Made by a program: the position numbers and the translations under genes. The notes under the pieces were generated by a model. It saw nothing but the letters and a program-made list of their open reading frames with translations, made no database searches and was not told the DNA's origin. DNA of 64,000 bases from Aequoribacter sp049615385 (GTDB taxonomy: Bacteria > Pseudomonadota > Gammaproteobacteria > Pseudomonadales > Halieaceae). The stretch lies in the NCBI RefSeq assembly GCF_049615385.1, contig NZ_JBMZFL010000001.1. One strand, written 5' to 3'. The stretch's first letter is position 1; every line of letters starts with the position of its first letter. This document shows positions 47,250 to 55,110 of this stretch, piece after piece.

Positions 47250-47468
47250 GTGCAGATCGACGCGAGGGGGCTGTGGTGCCCTGAGCCTATTATGTTGCTT
47301 CACAGAGCCGTAGGCGACTTGGGCGCAGGCCAAGAGGTTAGCCTATTAACCACCGATCCGGCAGCCCTTCGTGACGTGCCAAAGTTTTGTCGCTTTTTAG
47401 GTTTTAATCTGGCGTCTCAGGTGGAGCGAGGCGACCACATTGAATTTGTTATTCGGATCGATGGTTGA
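47250..47468 (+). CDS. tusA: TusA/SirA-family sulfur carrier protein
   Basis: A 72-residue protein starting at GTG with the diagnostic motif ARGLWCPEPIMLLHRAV. Cys10 would carry persulfide sulfur for tRNA 2-thiolation or other transfers. The remaining sequence (VSLLTTDPAALRDVPKFCRFLGFNL) follows the TusA fold. It could also be a YedF-like paralogue; no selenium- or DsrE-related genes are nearby. Its stop overlaps the epmC start as TGATG. Confidence 0.85.
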   Translation: MQIDARGLWCPEPIMLLHRAVGDLGAGQEVSLLTTDPAALRDVPKFCRFLGFNLASQVERGDHIEFVIRIDG

Positions 47469-47989
47469 TGATAGCCGCAGACATTGAAACCGTATTCAAT
47501 ACGGGAGTGGGGCAGTGCCATAATACCGTGCTTAGGGGCGGGGCCAGCGAACCCTTCTATCAAGCGCCCACAGCAAGAGACTCTCTGGCCACGATTTGGT
47601 ACCGAGCTGATTACCTGCGCAGTGCCTTGCACGAATTAGCGCATTGGTGTGTGGCAGGTTCGGCTCGCAGGCAACAAGATGATTATGGGTATTGGTATGC
47701 GCCCGACGGCCGTTCGCCAGAGCAACAGCGAGCATTTTTTCAGGTGGAAGCCCGCCCTCAAGCAATCGAGCGTTTGTTTTGCGAGGCAGTGGCGATTCCC
47801 TTCGCGGTCAGCGTTGATAATCTCAACGGAGTCTGTGCAGCCAGCGATATTGAAGCCTTTGACGCCGAGGTCGAGCGATTGGCAGGACAACTATTGAAGC
47901 ATGGCCTGAGTTCTCGGGCTCAAAACGTGCTAGACGGCTTGCGGGCGCTGCGAATTTATGCACCCCACGCGGTGTCTAACGCATGCTAA
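47468..47989 (+). CDS. epmC: Elongation factor P hydroxylase EpmC
   Basis: Non-haem iron enzyme of the YfcM family that hydroxylates the beta-lysylated lysine of EF-P. The 173-residue product has the likely metal ligands in ALHELAHWCVAG, followed by DYGYWYAPDGR, RPQAIERLFCEAVAIPFAVSVDNLNG, as in E. coli YfcM. Neither epmA, epmB nor efp is in this window. I chose the ATG at 47468 over the TTG one codon upstream. It overlaps pdxB by 7 bp. Confidence 0.9.
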   Translation: MIAADIETVFNTGVGQCHNTVLRGGASEPFYQAPTARDSLATIWYRADYLRSALHELAHWCVAGSARRQQDDYGYWYAPDGRSPEQQRAFFQVEARPQAIERLFCEAVAIPFAVSVDNLNGVCAASDIEAFDAEVERLAGQLLKHGLSSRAQNVLDGLRALRIYAPHAVSNAC

Positions 47990-49119
47990 ATATTGTAGCG
48001 GACCAGAATATTCCTCTAGCCGGCGAACTCTTCAGACCCTTTGGGAACGTCACGTTGGTGGATGGGCGAGGCCTAGCTGCGGCGCAGATCCGAGAGGCTG
48101 ATGTGCTACTGGTTCGATCTGTGACCCGAGTAGACGAGTGCCTATTATCCGAGAGCAAAGTGCAGTTCGTGGGATCAGCGACTTCGGGATACGACCATCT
48201 TGACCTGGCATACTTGCAGCGATGCAAAATCCCTTACGCGCTTGCGTCAGGTGCCAACGCTGAATCGGTCGTAGAGTATGTGCTCGCCGCTATGTGTTCT
48301 CAGCCGAGTTTCCTCGAGAAGCTTTTTACTGGGGGAAAGTTAGGTGTGGTCGGCTACGGTCATGTCGGTAGGCGCTTGGCGGAGGTGGCGACATGCCTTG
48401 GAATGGACGTTGGCGTCTACGATCCTTTTGTGGATTGCGGCTCGTACACCAATGATCTCCAGCAGGTGTTAGACAGCGACGTCATCTCCCTGCATTGTGA
48501 GCTGACGGACCACGGGCGTTTCCCAAGTAAGCATCTGCTGAATAAAAGTCGGCTAGAAACTCTGGGGGATCGTCAATTACTGATCAACGCAGCACGCGGA
48601 GGTGTCATTGATAACGCGGCACTGCTTGATCGACTACAGCAACCAAACGCCCCGGTCGTCGTTTTGGACTGCTGGGAGAATGAGCCCTCGATTCATCAAC
48701 AGCTAGTGCCGATGGTCTCAATCGCAACACCTCACATAGCGGGTTATAGCTACGATAGTAAGATCAGAGGTTCCGTGATGTTGCGCGATGCGTTGGCGAA
48801 GCATCTGGCGTGTCAGACCATTGATGTCTCGTTTGATAATGACTTATGTCTAAATTTGGACAACACGCTATCATTAGCGTTGTCCCTTGCCAATCTAGTG
48901 ACTAACATTTACCGTGTCGACGCCGACGATGCTCGGTTTCGACGTGCCCTGGCAGAAGCGGATTCAGAATCTGGCGGGCGCTGGTTTGACGACCTGCGGC
49001 GGAACTATCCAACTCGGCGAGAGTTGTTGGGAGCCAAGGTCTCTGTCGACGCCCGCACGGACAGTCTGGAACGGTTGGCCCAGTGTTTTAAATTACAGCT
49101 CATTGACCGGAGTTCATAA
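47983..49119 (+). CDS. pdxB: Erythronate-4-phosphate dehydrogenase
   Basis: Second step of DXP-dependent pyridoxal phosphate biosynthesis. The 378-residue product has the D-2-hydroxyacid dehydrogenase fold: LGVVGYGHVGRRLAEVA, HCELTDHG, LINAARGGVIDNAAL with the catalytic Arg, and WENEPSIHQQL...ATPHIAGYSYDSK with the Glu-His pair. The PdxB-specific C-terminal dimerisation domain follows. The stop overlaps the msrB ATG by one base. Confidence 0.96.
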   Translation: MLNIVADQNIPLAGELFRPFGNVTLVDGRGLAAAQIREADVLLVRSVTRVDECLLSESKVQFVGSATSGYDHLDLAYLQRCKIPYALASGANAESVVEYVLAAMCSQPSFLEKLFTGGKLGVVGYGHVGRRLAEVATCLGMDVGVYDPFVDCGSYTNDLQQVLDSDVISLHCELTDHGRFPSKHLLNKSRLETLGDRQLLINAARGGVIDNAALLDRLQQPNAPVVVLDCWENEPSIHQQLVPMVSIATPHIAGYSYDSKIRGSVMLRDALAKHLACQTIDVSFDNDLCLNLDNTLSLALSLANLVTNIYRVDADDARFRRALAEADSESGGRWFDDLRRNYPTRRELLGAKVSVDARTDSLERLAQCFKLQLIDRSS

Positions 49120-49499
49120 TGGATGACAAAACGATTGATTGGCGTACTAAGCTGACCCCCGAGGCGTTCAAAGTGTGCTGCGAGAAGGGCACAGAACGTG
49201 CTTTTACAGGCGCATTTTGGGACCATTCAGAAGTCGGTACTTATTACTGCGTCTGTTGTGACACGCCGTTGTTTCGAAGCGACACAAAATTCGATGCGGG
49301 TTGCGGTTGGCCCAGCTTTTTCGAGCCTCTACGTGATGAGGTGATACGAGAGGCCAAGGACACGTCTCACGGAATGGTCCGTGTTGAGGTTATGTGCGAT
49401 AACTGCGGTGCTCACTTGGGACATGTGTTCCCAGATGGTCCGCCGCCTACAGGATTACGCTACTGCATCAATAGCGTTTCGCTCACATTTCACAATTAA
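49119..49499 (+). CDS. msrB: Peptide-methionine (R)-S-oxide reductase MsrB
   Basis: Reduces methionine-R-sulfoxide in proteins. The 126-residue product has two zinc-binding CxxC pairs (CVCCDTPLF and CDNCGAHLG), the FDAGCGWPSFFEP segment, and the catalytic cysteine in RYCINSVSLTF. The length is normal for stand-alone MsrB. It ends the tusA-epmC-pdxB-msrB run of overlapping genes. Confidence 0.96.
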   Translation: MDDKTIDWRTKLTPEAFKVCCEKGTERAFTGAFWDHSEVGTYYCVCCDTPLFRSDTKFDAGCGWPSFFEPLRDEVIREAKDTSHGMVRVEVMCDNCGAHLGHVFPDGPPPTGLRYCINSVSLTFHN

Positions 49500-49539
49500 G
49501 CGTGTTAGAATCTGCTAAAGCAAGTATGCTAATCGAAAA

Positions 49540-50608
49540 ATGTCGGATGTATCCACAATGAAACTGCGTTACTTAAGCACCTGCTTGGGGCTTGTGATGA
49601 CATCACAAGTTCAAGCGCATGGCATGGCCCCTGCGAGTGGCTGGCAAGTGAATTTCTTTACTCACGCGAACTCCATTCAGCGCGAGGAGGGCACCACAAA
49701 GCGGGAAGAATTCACTTTGGGTGAATCCACCTTATTCGTTGCCACTAATTTGGGCAATCGGTGGTCGGCGCTGACAGAAATCACCTACCAGCCCAAGCTT
49801 TACCGCGATGATACGGTCAAAGTGGAGCGCCTGCAGCTGCGCTATGAGCTCAACGACGATCAGTACTTTGTGTTAGGTAAAATTCATACGCCAATGAATT
49901 ACTGGAACGACACCTATCACCATGGACGGGTATTTTTCCCGACGATCTATCGGCCACTGGCGTTCGAGCGCTTTATCCCTATTCACGACATCGGTTTGCG
50001 CTGGGGCGGTCGCGGGATTGGCGACAATGATCTTTTTTTTCGACTTGGTGCTGGGTTCGGGTATCACCGCCGAGGCTGAGCACGAGTTCTTTGGGAATGG
50101 CATAAATTCGGCGACCGCTTCGGTAGGGTTTTATCCGACGCAAGACTGGTCACTCCAGATAGGTTATTACGCCGATACGCTCATTGAACATGAGACGCTA
50201 CACGGCCATCAGATGCACGCCGTGCCGATGCCGGGCGATGCTGGACAAGATTTAGACTATGAATTGTTTGCCTTTTCGTCGCAGTTTGAAAATGACAAAT
50301 ATCGTGCTTTGACCGAAGTCTCTATCAACCGCACCGATGCTTCCGATTGGAATTATTCGATATTCCAGTACGGCGCTTACAAGGTAACACCGGACTTGTC
50401 GCTTTACGGCTATTACGATATCACTTCGGTTGAAGATGGTGGCGTGCATTTTGCGCTCGGCGAAGAGATTCGAGCGGGTCTCGGCCTTAGCTATTTTTTC
50501 ACGACCACTGGGGTGGTCAAGTTTGAGTTGATAGAGCATGAGAACGACATGCTTCCTGACGCAAAAGACGGCCTTGAGCTTCGCATGCAAGTTGCTGTGG
50601 GCTTTTAA
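49540..50608 (+). pseudogene. Outer-membrane-type protein gene with a frameshift in a T8 run
   Basis: One coding region split over two frames. The first part (start ATG at 49540 or, better, 49558) has a signal peptide (MKLRYLSTCLGLVMTSQVQAHG) and alternating beta-strand-like sequence, and ends at 50079. Protein-like sequence continues in the +1 frame from about 50041 to the stop at 50608, ending in aromatic VAVGF as outer-membrane barrels often do. Removing one T from the eight at 50033-50040 joins the two into a protein of about 349 residues (GDNDLFFDLVLGSG across the join). A real mutation, phase variation, slippage or a sequencing error are all possible. I do not recognise the family; porin-like is an inference. 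Confidence 0.75.
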
Positions 50609-50611
50609 CGT

Positions 50612-51067
50612 ATGCTGTGCTTGCGAACCAGTAATCGCCTGACCTCGCATCTAGGATGCTTGGTTGGTCTTTGTTTGCTTTGGCTGTTTGTGCCCGACAG
50701 TGTCGCTGCCGCAGACTTGTACGTGGTGGCTGCAAAAAATGCCAATGGAAGTACTACCGCCATTAATGTAAGCGAAATCATCACGGGCAAACAGCGTAAG
50801 TGGTCGGATGGGGCGCCAATCGTGGTGATCTTACCGAGTAAAGAGGCGCCACATTTTAATGCTGTAGGGGATCATTGGTTTAACGGGTCGGGCTCTGCGA
50901 TGCAACGACACTGGCTTCGGCTGGTTTTTAGCGGACGAGCGAACGTCCCTATTTATGCGAAAAGCGATGCTGAAGTGCTAGCCATTTTGGATCGGACCGA
51001 GGGGGCAGTAGGAGTCGTCAAGGACGTACCGCCTGAAACATACCAAGTTCTGTCCGTCATTAATTGA
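50612..51067 (+). CDS. Small PstS-like (single-lobe) periplasmic protein
   Basis: A 151-residue product with a signal peptide (hydrophobic stretch at about residues 14-32, cleavage near VAAAD). The mature 115 residues resemble part of a phosphate-binding protein (PBP-like family): NVSEIITGKQRKWSDGAPIVVILPS, AMQRHWLRLVFSGRANVPIY and EGAVGVVKD parallel the PstS W..G, WF.G and GAIGY segments. The first ligand-binding lobe (GSST-type) is missing, so it is unlikely to be a classical transport receptor. It starts 3 bp after the broken gene and overlaps the GGDEF-EAL gene by 1 bp. Confidence 0.8.
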   Translation: MLCLRTSNRLTSHLGCLVGLCLLWLFVPDSVAAADLYVVAAKNANGSTTAINVSEIITGKQRKWSDGAPIVVILPSKEAPHFNAVGDHWFNGSGSAMQRHWLRLVFSGRANVPIYAKSDAEVLAILDRTEGAVGVVKDVPPETYQVLSVIN

Positions 51068-53478
51068 TGAAGCCACGCTCCATCGCCCTCAAGCTCAGCA
51101 TTCCCGTTTTGCTGGGCCTAGTATTTTTGGTAGCCTTGCTGTTGGTCATTGTCCCGAATCAGCAGCAGCGAATACTTACCCAAAACTTAAACTCCGAGCT
51201 TGAGAGCATTGCAGCGGCGTTGGTCATCAGCGTGCAGTTCGCGATCGAGCAAGAAGATCTGGGTTTACTGGGTCAAGTTAACGGATTCATGCAGAACAAT
51301 CGCGAGGTGAGCGTCGCTGGGATTTACCTGCTGGAAGAATCGGGCGAGCAGTTGGTCGCGGAGTTTCCGGCCAACGTCGGCTTAGAGCAACATTTGCGCT
51401 CGGGATCAGATGACTATCTGTTAGTGCGGCTACCGTTTAAGGCCGGCGGCATCTCAGGGCGTGTCCTGGTAGGGTCCGAGCGCCAAAAATTGCAGGCGAA
51501 TATCTGGCGCGTCCAGCTCCCGCTTTACATCGCCTTCGCTTGCCTGGCGCTCGTTTTTGGCTGGATATTTATAAATCTAAATCGTGGCGTCGTTAGCCCT
51601 TTACTCCGCTCGGCGACTATTGCGAATCGACTCGGTGCCGGCAATCTTGATGTGGACATACCGATCGATAGCGACAACCGCGAAGTAAGCTCGCTGACGA
51701 CGGCGCTGGTGGAGCTTCGTGACAATTTGGTCGCGGCAAATTCGGCCCATGACGCTCTGCTACGTGATCTCGAGAATCAGGTGGCGAGTCGAACCTCCGA
51801 GTTGAATCAAACCTTGGGGGAGTTGAACGAAAGTTTCAACCGGCTGAACGTCGTCTTGGGCGCGGCCAACGCCTTAGTGTGGACGTTTGATCGTATTAAC
51901 GATGTGTTCCACTTTAACGGTGCGACTGAGGATCTATCGAATATAGGGCTTGATGACAACTCCAACGTCACGGTCGAACAGATATTGGACAAAGTGGATC
52001 CTAGTGAGCGGGCAAGGTTAGTCGAGAAATTCTCGTCCTACCTGCTCGAGGGCGCCGAGCTCGATGAGCAGGTACAGCTTGAGGTTTCTAATGGCAACTA
52101 TCGCTGGTTCCACTTGACCGGCGTCCCGATACAGCAAGACGCCAACCGCGAAGAACTCGCACTTGGTTCAATGATCGACATGGACGACCGAATTCGTCAA
52201 GAACAGCGCATTTGGGAAATGGCTCATTCCGATGAGCTCACCGGAACGGGCAACCGAACGCGGTTCACAATGGCGTTTGATGAAGCGATTCAAACCGGCT
52301 CGTCTGGCACGCTGATGCTGGCGGACATCAATGATTTCAAGCTCATCAATGACACCAAAGGGCATGTCGTAGGCGATCGAGTTCTAATCGCTTTTGCTGA
52401 GACTCTTACACGTCACCTGCCGGCACAAGCAACTGTTGCTCGCTTAGGCGGTGATGAGTTTGGTGTGGTAACGGAGCCTGAACTCACACAAGCAGACCTG
52501 GAAACTTTGTTTCAAAGCCTTAAGGCCGATTTGGGCGGACGAGCGGACTTTGGTTTAGAGGTGCCGGTGTCAATCAGCTTGGGAGCTGCACACTTTCCGC
52601 TACACGGACAAGACCTAGAGTCCGTGATGCACTGCGCCGATGTGGCGATGTATCACGCTAAGCAGAGTAAGCTGGGCGGTAGCGCTAGCTCGGTGTTTTA
52701 TCCCGGCATGGATGCCGAGCGCCTCACTCGCAGCGCTCTGCGGACGCGCATTGATCGAGCACTCAACAACAGTGATCTGGAAATATGGTATCAGCCTGTT
52801 TGGAATGACGATTCTGCTCATTTCCGACGCTGTGAGGCCTTGTTACGTTGGCCTGGGGAGTCTATTTCTATCCAAGAAGTGATTGATGCCGCAGAAGAAA
52901 GCGAGTTGATTTTACGGCTCGGCGAGTTCGTAGTGGATGAAGTGTGCTCTTTTTTAGCAAGCCTGGAGCCTCACCAAGCGGACTTGGCGGTATCCATCAA
53001 TATTTCGCCGGTGCAGTTCCACTACCAAAATTTGGAAGATTTAATTAAAAGCACCTGTGAGCGTTATAAACTCGATCCAAGCCGATTGATGATAGAAATT
53101 ACCGAACGAACTACGATTGAGAACGCGGAACTTGCCGGCAAGGTGCTCAGTGCATTGAAACAGCTGGGGCTGGATTTGGCGCTGGATGACTTTGGCACAG
53201 GCTACTCGAGTTTGAGTACTCTACATGAGCTCGAAATTGACTGGATTAAAATCGACCGACGTTTCGTGCAAGATATCAATACCAATAGAAATAGCTATCA
53301 AATTGTTAATGCACTGATGAGGATGGCGCAAGCCCTTGACATCGAAGTCATCGCAGAGGGGGTTGAGACGGATCAAGAGCATGCAACTTTGCGTTCACTG
53401 GGTGTCAAGGTGATGCAGGGCTACTATCACGCACGCCCCATGGAACGACGGCAATTACTGGAATTTCTTAAAGCGTAA
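51067..53478 (+). CDS. Membrane GGDEF-EAL c-di-GMP enzyme with HAMP and PAS-like domains
   Basis: An 803-residue protein. It has a membrane helix at about residues 13-30, a periplasmic sensor region of about 120 residues, a second helix (PLYIAFACLALVFGWIFI), HAMP (VVSPLLRSATIANRLGAGNLDV...), a PAS-like domain (NALVWTFDRINDVFHFNG), GGDEF (ARLGGDEFGVV, intact) and EAL (CEALLRWPG, DDFGTGYSSL and EGVET, intact). No RxxD inhibitory site precedes GGDEF. Either or both c-di-GMP activities are possible. I chose the ATG at 51067, overlapping the TGA of the PBP-like gene, over a TTG one codon upstream. The context suggests its periplasmic domain listens to the preceding protein. Confidence 0.92.
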   Translation: MKPRSIALKLSIPVLLGLVFLVALLLVIVPNQQQRILTQNLNSELESIAAALVISVQFAIEQEDLGLLGQVNGFMQNNREVSVAGIYLLEESGEQLVAEFPANVGLEQHLRSGSDDYLLVRLPFKAGGISGRVLVGSERQKLQANIWRVQLPLYIAFACLALVFGWIFINLNRGVVSPLLRSATIANRLGAGNLDVDIPIDSDNREVSSLTTALVELRDNLVAANSAHDALLRDLENQVASRTSELNQTLGELNESFNRLNVVLGAANALVWTFDRINDVFHFNGATEDLSNIGLDDNSNVTVEQILDKVDPSERARLVEKFSSYLLEGAELDEQVQLEVSNGNYRWFHLTGVPIQQDANREELALGSMIDMDDRIRQEQRIWEMAHSDELTGTGNRTRFTMAFDEAIQTGSSGTLMLADINDFKLINDTKGHVVGDRVLIAFAETLTRHLPAQATVARLGGDEFGVVTEPELTQADLETLFQSLKADLGGRADFGLEVPVSISLGAAHFPLHGQDLESVMHCADVAMYHAKQSKLGGSASSVFYPGMDAERLTRSALRTRIDRALNNSDLEIWYQPVWNDDSAHFRRCEALLRWPGESISIQEVIDAAEESELILRLGEFVVDEVCSFLASLEPHQADLAVSINISPVQFHYQNLEDLIKSTCERYKLDPSRLMIEITERTTIENAELAGKVLSALKQLGLDLALDDFGTGYSSLSTLHELEIDWIKIDRRFVQDINTNRNSYQIVNALMRMAQALDIEVIAEGVETDQEHATLRSLGVKVMQGYYHARPMERRQLLEFLKA

Positions 53479-53492
53479 CGAGGGTTGTCTTC

Positions 53493-53568
53493 TGGAGCGG
53501 GAAACCGGGTTCGAACCGGCGACCTCAACCTTGGCAAGGTTGCGCTCTACCAACTGAGCTATTCCCGC
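53493..53568 (-). tRNA. tRNA-Gly (GCC)
   Basis: On the minus strand a complete 76-nt cloverleaf starts GCGGGAATAGCTCAGTTGG, has anticodon stem CAACC/GGTTG around loop TTGCCAA (anticodon GCC), a GGTTCGAACC T-arm, and an encoded CCA end at 53493-53495. It is 25 bp downstream of tRNA-Glu in the same transcript. Confidence 0.97.
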
Positions 53569-53593
53569 GAGAGATCACTGGAGCTTGATTAAG

Positions 53594-53669
53594 TGGCGTC
53601 CCCTAGGGGGTTCGAACCCCTGTTCCCGCCGTGAAAGGGCGGTGTCCTAGGCCACTAGACGAAGGGGAC
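53594..53669 (-). tRNA. tRNA-Glu (TTC)
   Basis: Minus-strand 76-nt gene beginning GTCCCCTTCGTCTAGTGG, with anticodon loop CTTTCAC (anticodon TTC), T-arm AGGGGTTCGAACCCC and encoded CCA. It is the first gene of a two-tRNA operon with tRNA-Gly. Confidence 0.97.
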
Positions 53670-53696
53670 GCAGTAGGACTTAACCAAGTGGCGCGC

Positions 53697-53725
53697 ATTG
53701 TAGGTAGCCAGCAGGTTGGAGTCAA
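53697..53725 (-). promoter_or_regulatory. Promoter of the tRNA-Glu/tRNA-Gly operon
   Basis: On the minus strand TTGACT (53720-53725), a 17-bp spacer and TACAAT (53697-53702) are followed by a GC-rich discriminator (GCGCGCC). This arrangement is typical of stringently controlled stable-RNA promoters. The predicted start is about 20 bp before tRNA-Glu. Confidence 0.75.
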
Positions 53726-53740
53726 GCGAAAGACGTCGAC

Positions 53741-54118
53741 TTATTGTAATTTTTTTAAAGATTCTTTTGCTTGCTCCCAATCAAAGAATTTTTGTTGCAT
53801 TTGCGCTTCGAATCTCATTTCGTCAAGAGCCTGATAGGCCGCAATTTCCTCGTCAGGCATGAAGTGCAAACAATCACCACCCACAAGATAAAGTACGTCT
53901 CTAGGAAACAGCGGTGTCATATCGGCGTAATGAGTAAAGAGCGCAACGATTTGTCGTGAGACTGCATCATAGTCTTTAAGCCCGCACGCCGCCGATGTTG
54001 ATGTCAGCCACGCCTTGAATGGATGGTCGGGATGCAAGCTCTCAGTCTTGTGAGTCACTTCTTCTAAAAAGCCATTGAGTTGCTGAAAAAGTCGAGTTTC
54101 GTCGTCAGATTGCTTCAT
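53741..54118 (-). CDS. Conserved small cytoplasmic protein of unknown function
   Basis: A 125-residue, mainly helical acidic protein without a signal peptide. The central MTPLFPRDVLYLVGGDCLHFMPDEEIAAYQALDE looks strongly conserved in character (I have a memory of similar proteins in pseudomonads), but I cannot give a function. The C-terminus is helical and charged. It is divergent from the ABC transporter genes across a 71-bp gap and lies upstream of the tRNA operon promoter on the same strand. Confidence 0.75.
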   Translation of the reverse strand: MKQSDDETRLFQQLNGFLEEVTHKTESLHPDHPFKAWLTSTSAACGLKDYDAVSRQIVALFTHYADMTPLFPRDVLYLVGGDCLHFMPDEEIAAYQALDEMRFEAQMQQKFFDWEQAKESLKKLQ

Positions 54119-54189
54119 GTGAGGTCGTTTATCGTTGCTGAAACCGTTACAATGCGCGCTCGCTTTTTTGAGACGAGGCCCCCGCGCTT

Positions 54190-55110
54190 ATGGTACCAGC
54201 CCTAGCGATAGAAAACCTTAGTAAAACCTACGGCAATGATTTTCAGGCCCTTAAGGGTATTAGTATGCGAGTCGAGCAGGGTGATTTTTTTGCGCTTCTC
54301 GGCCCCAATGGTGCAGGCAAGTCCACAACTATCGGTATTATTTGCTCGTTGGTAGACAAGACGGGCGGTCAAGTCAAAGTCCACGGTGTCGATATTGATA
54401 CCGATTTTCCGGCCGCTAAAAAATTCTTAGGTGTTGTTCCCCAAGAGTTCAATTTTAATGTCTTCGAAAAAACCCGCGATATTCTGTTAACGCAGGCTGG
54501 CTATTACGGCATTCCCCGAGGGGTAGCTGAGGAACGTGCTGATCACTTCCTCAAAAAGCTTGGGCTTTGGGAAAAGCGTGATACGGCGTCACGAATGCTC
54601 TCGGGCGGCATGAAACGCCGCCTTATGATTGCTAGAGCACTAATTCATGAACCGAAACTCCTGATTCTCGACGAGCCTACGGCAGGTGTCGATATCGAGA
54701 TGCGCCGGTCAATGTGGGAATTCCTTCAGGAGATCAACGCAGCGGGTACGACGATCATTCTAACGACCCACTACCTAGAAGAAGCTGAGGCTTTGTGTCG
54801 CAACATAGCAATTATCGACCATGGTCAGATCGTCGAGAACACCTCAATGAAATCGTTAATACGTCGCTTGCAGAAAGAGGTGTTCATTTTAGATTGTCGT
54901 GATGATTTGCCCGAGGAGATCAGCGTAACGGGATTCGTCACACACAGGCTCGATACACACACGCTAGAAATTGAAGTCGAAAAAGGCCAAGACCTGAATT
55001 CTGTGTTCCACAGCTTGAGCGAGCAGGGCGTCTGTGTTCAAAGTATGCGCAACCGAGCCAATCGTCTTGAAGAAATGTTTGTCAATTTAGTAGAGAGCGC
55101 AAAACTATGA
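54190..55110 (+). CDS. ABC exporter ATPase, YadG-like
   Basis: A 306-residue ATPase with Walker A GPNGAGKST (about residues 37-45), signature LSGGMKRRLMIARALIHEPKLLILDEP including Walker B, and switch His in ILTTHYLEEAE. The C-terminal extension (VFILDC... RNRANRLEEMFVNLV) follows E. coli YadG closely as I remember it. With the next gene it forms an ABC-2 type exporter; the substrate is unknown. The genes overlap by 4 bp. Confidence 0.92.
   Translation: MVPALAIENLSKTYGNDFQALKGISMRVEQGDFFALLGPNGAGKSTTIGIICSLVDKTGGQVKVHGVDIDTDFPAAKKFLGVVPQEFNFNVFEKTRDILLTQAGYYGIPRGVAEERADHFLKKLGLWEKRDTASRMLSGGMKRRLMIARALIHEPKLLILDEPTAGVDIEMRRSMWEFLQEINAAGTTIILTTHYLEEAEALCRNIAIIDHGQIVENTSMKSLIRRLQKEVFILDCRDDLPEEISVTGFVTHRLDTHTLEIEVEKGQDLNSVFHSLSEQGVCVQSMRNRANRLEEMFVNLVESAKL

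Noticed and set aside
49540..50608. Programmed ribosomal frameshift in the barrel gene
   Set aside because: A +1 shift would be needed and I see no stimulatory structure or rare-codon stop context of a known +1 site; a homopolymer indel is simpler.
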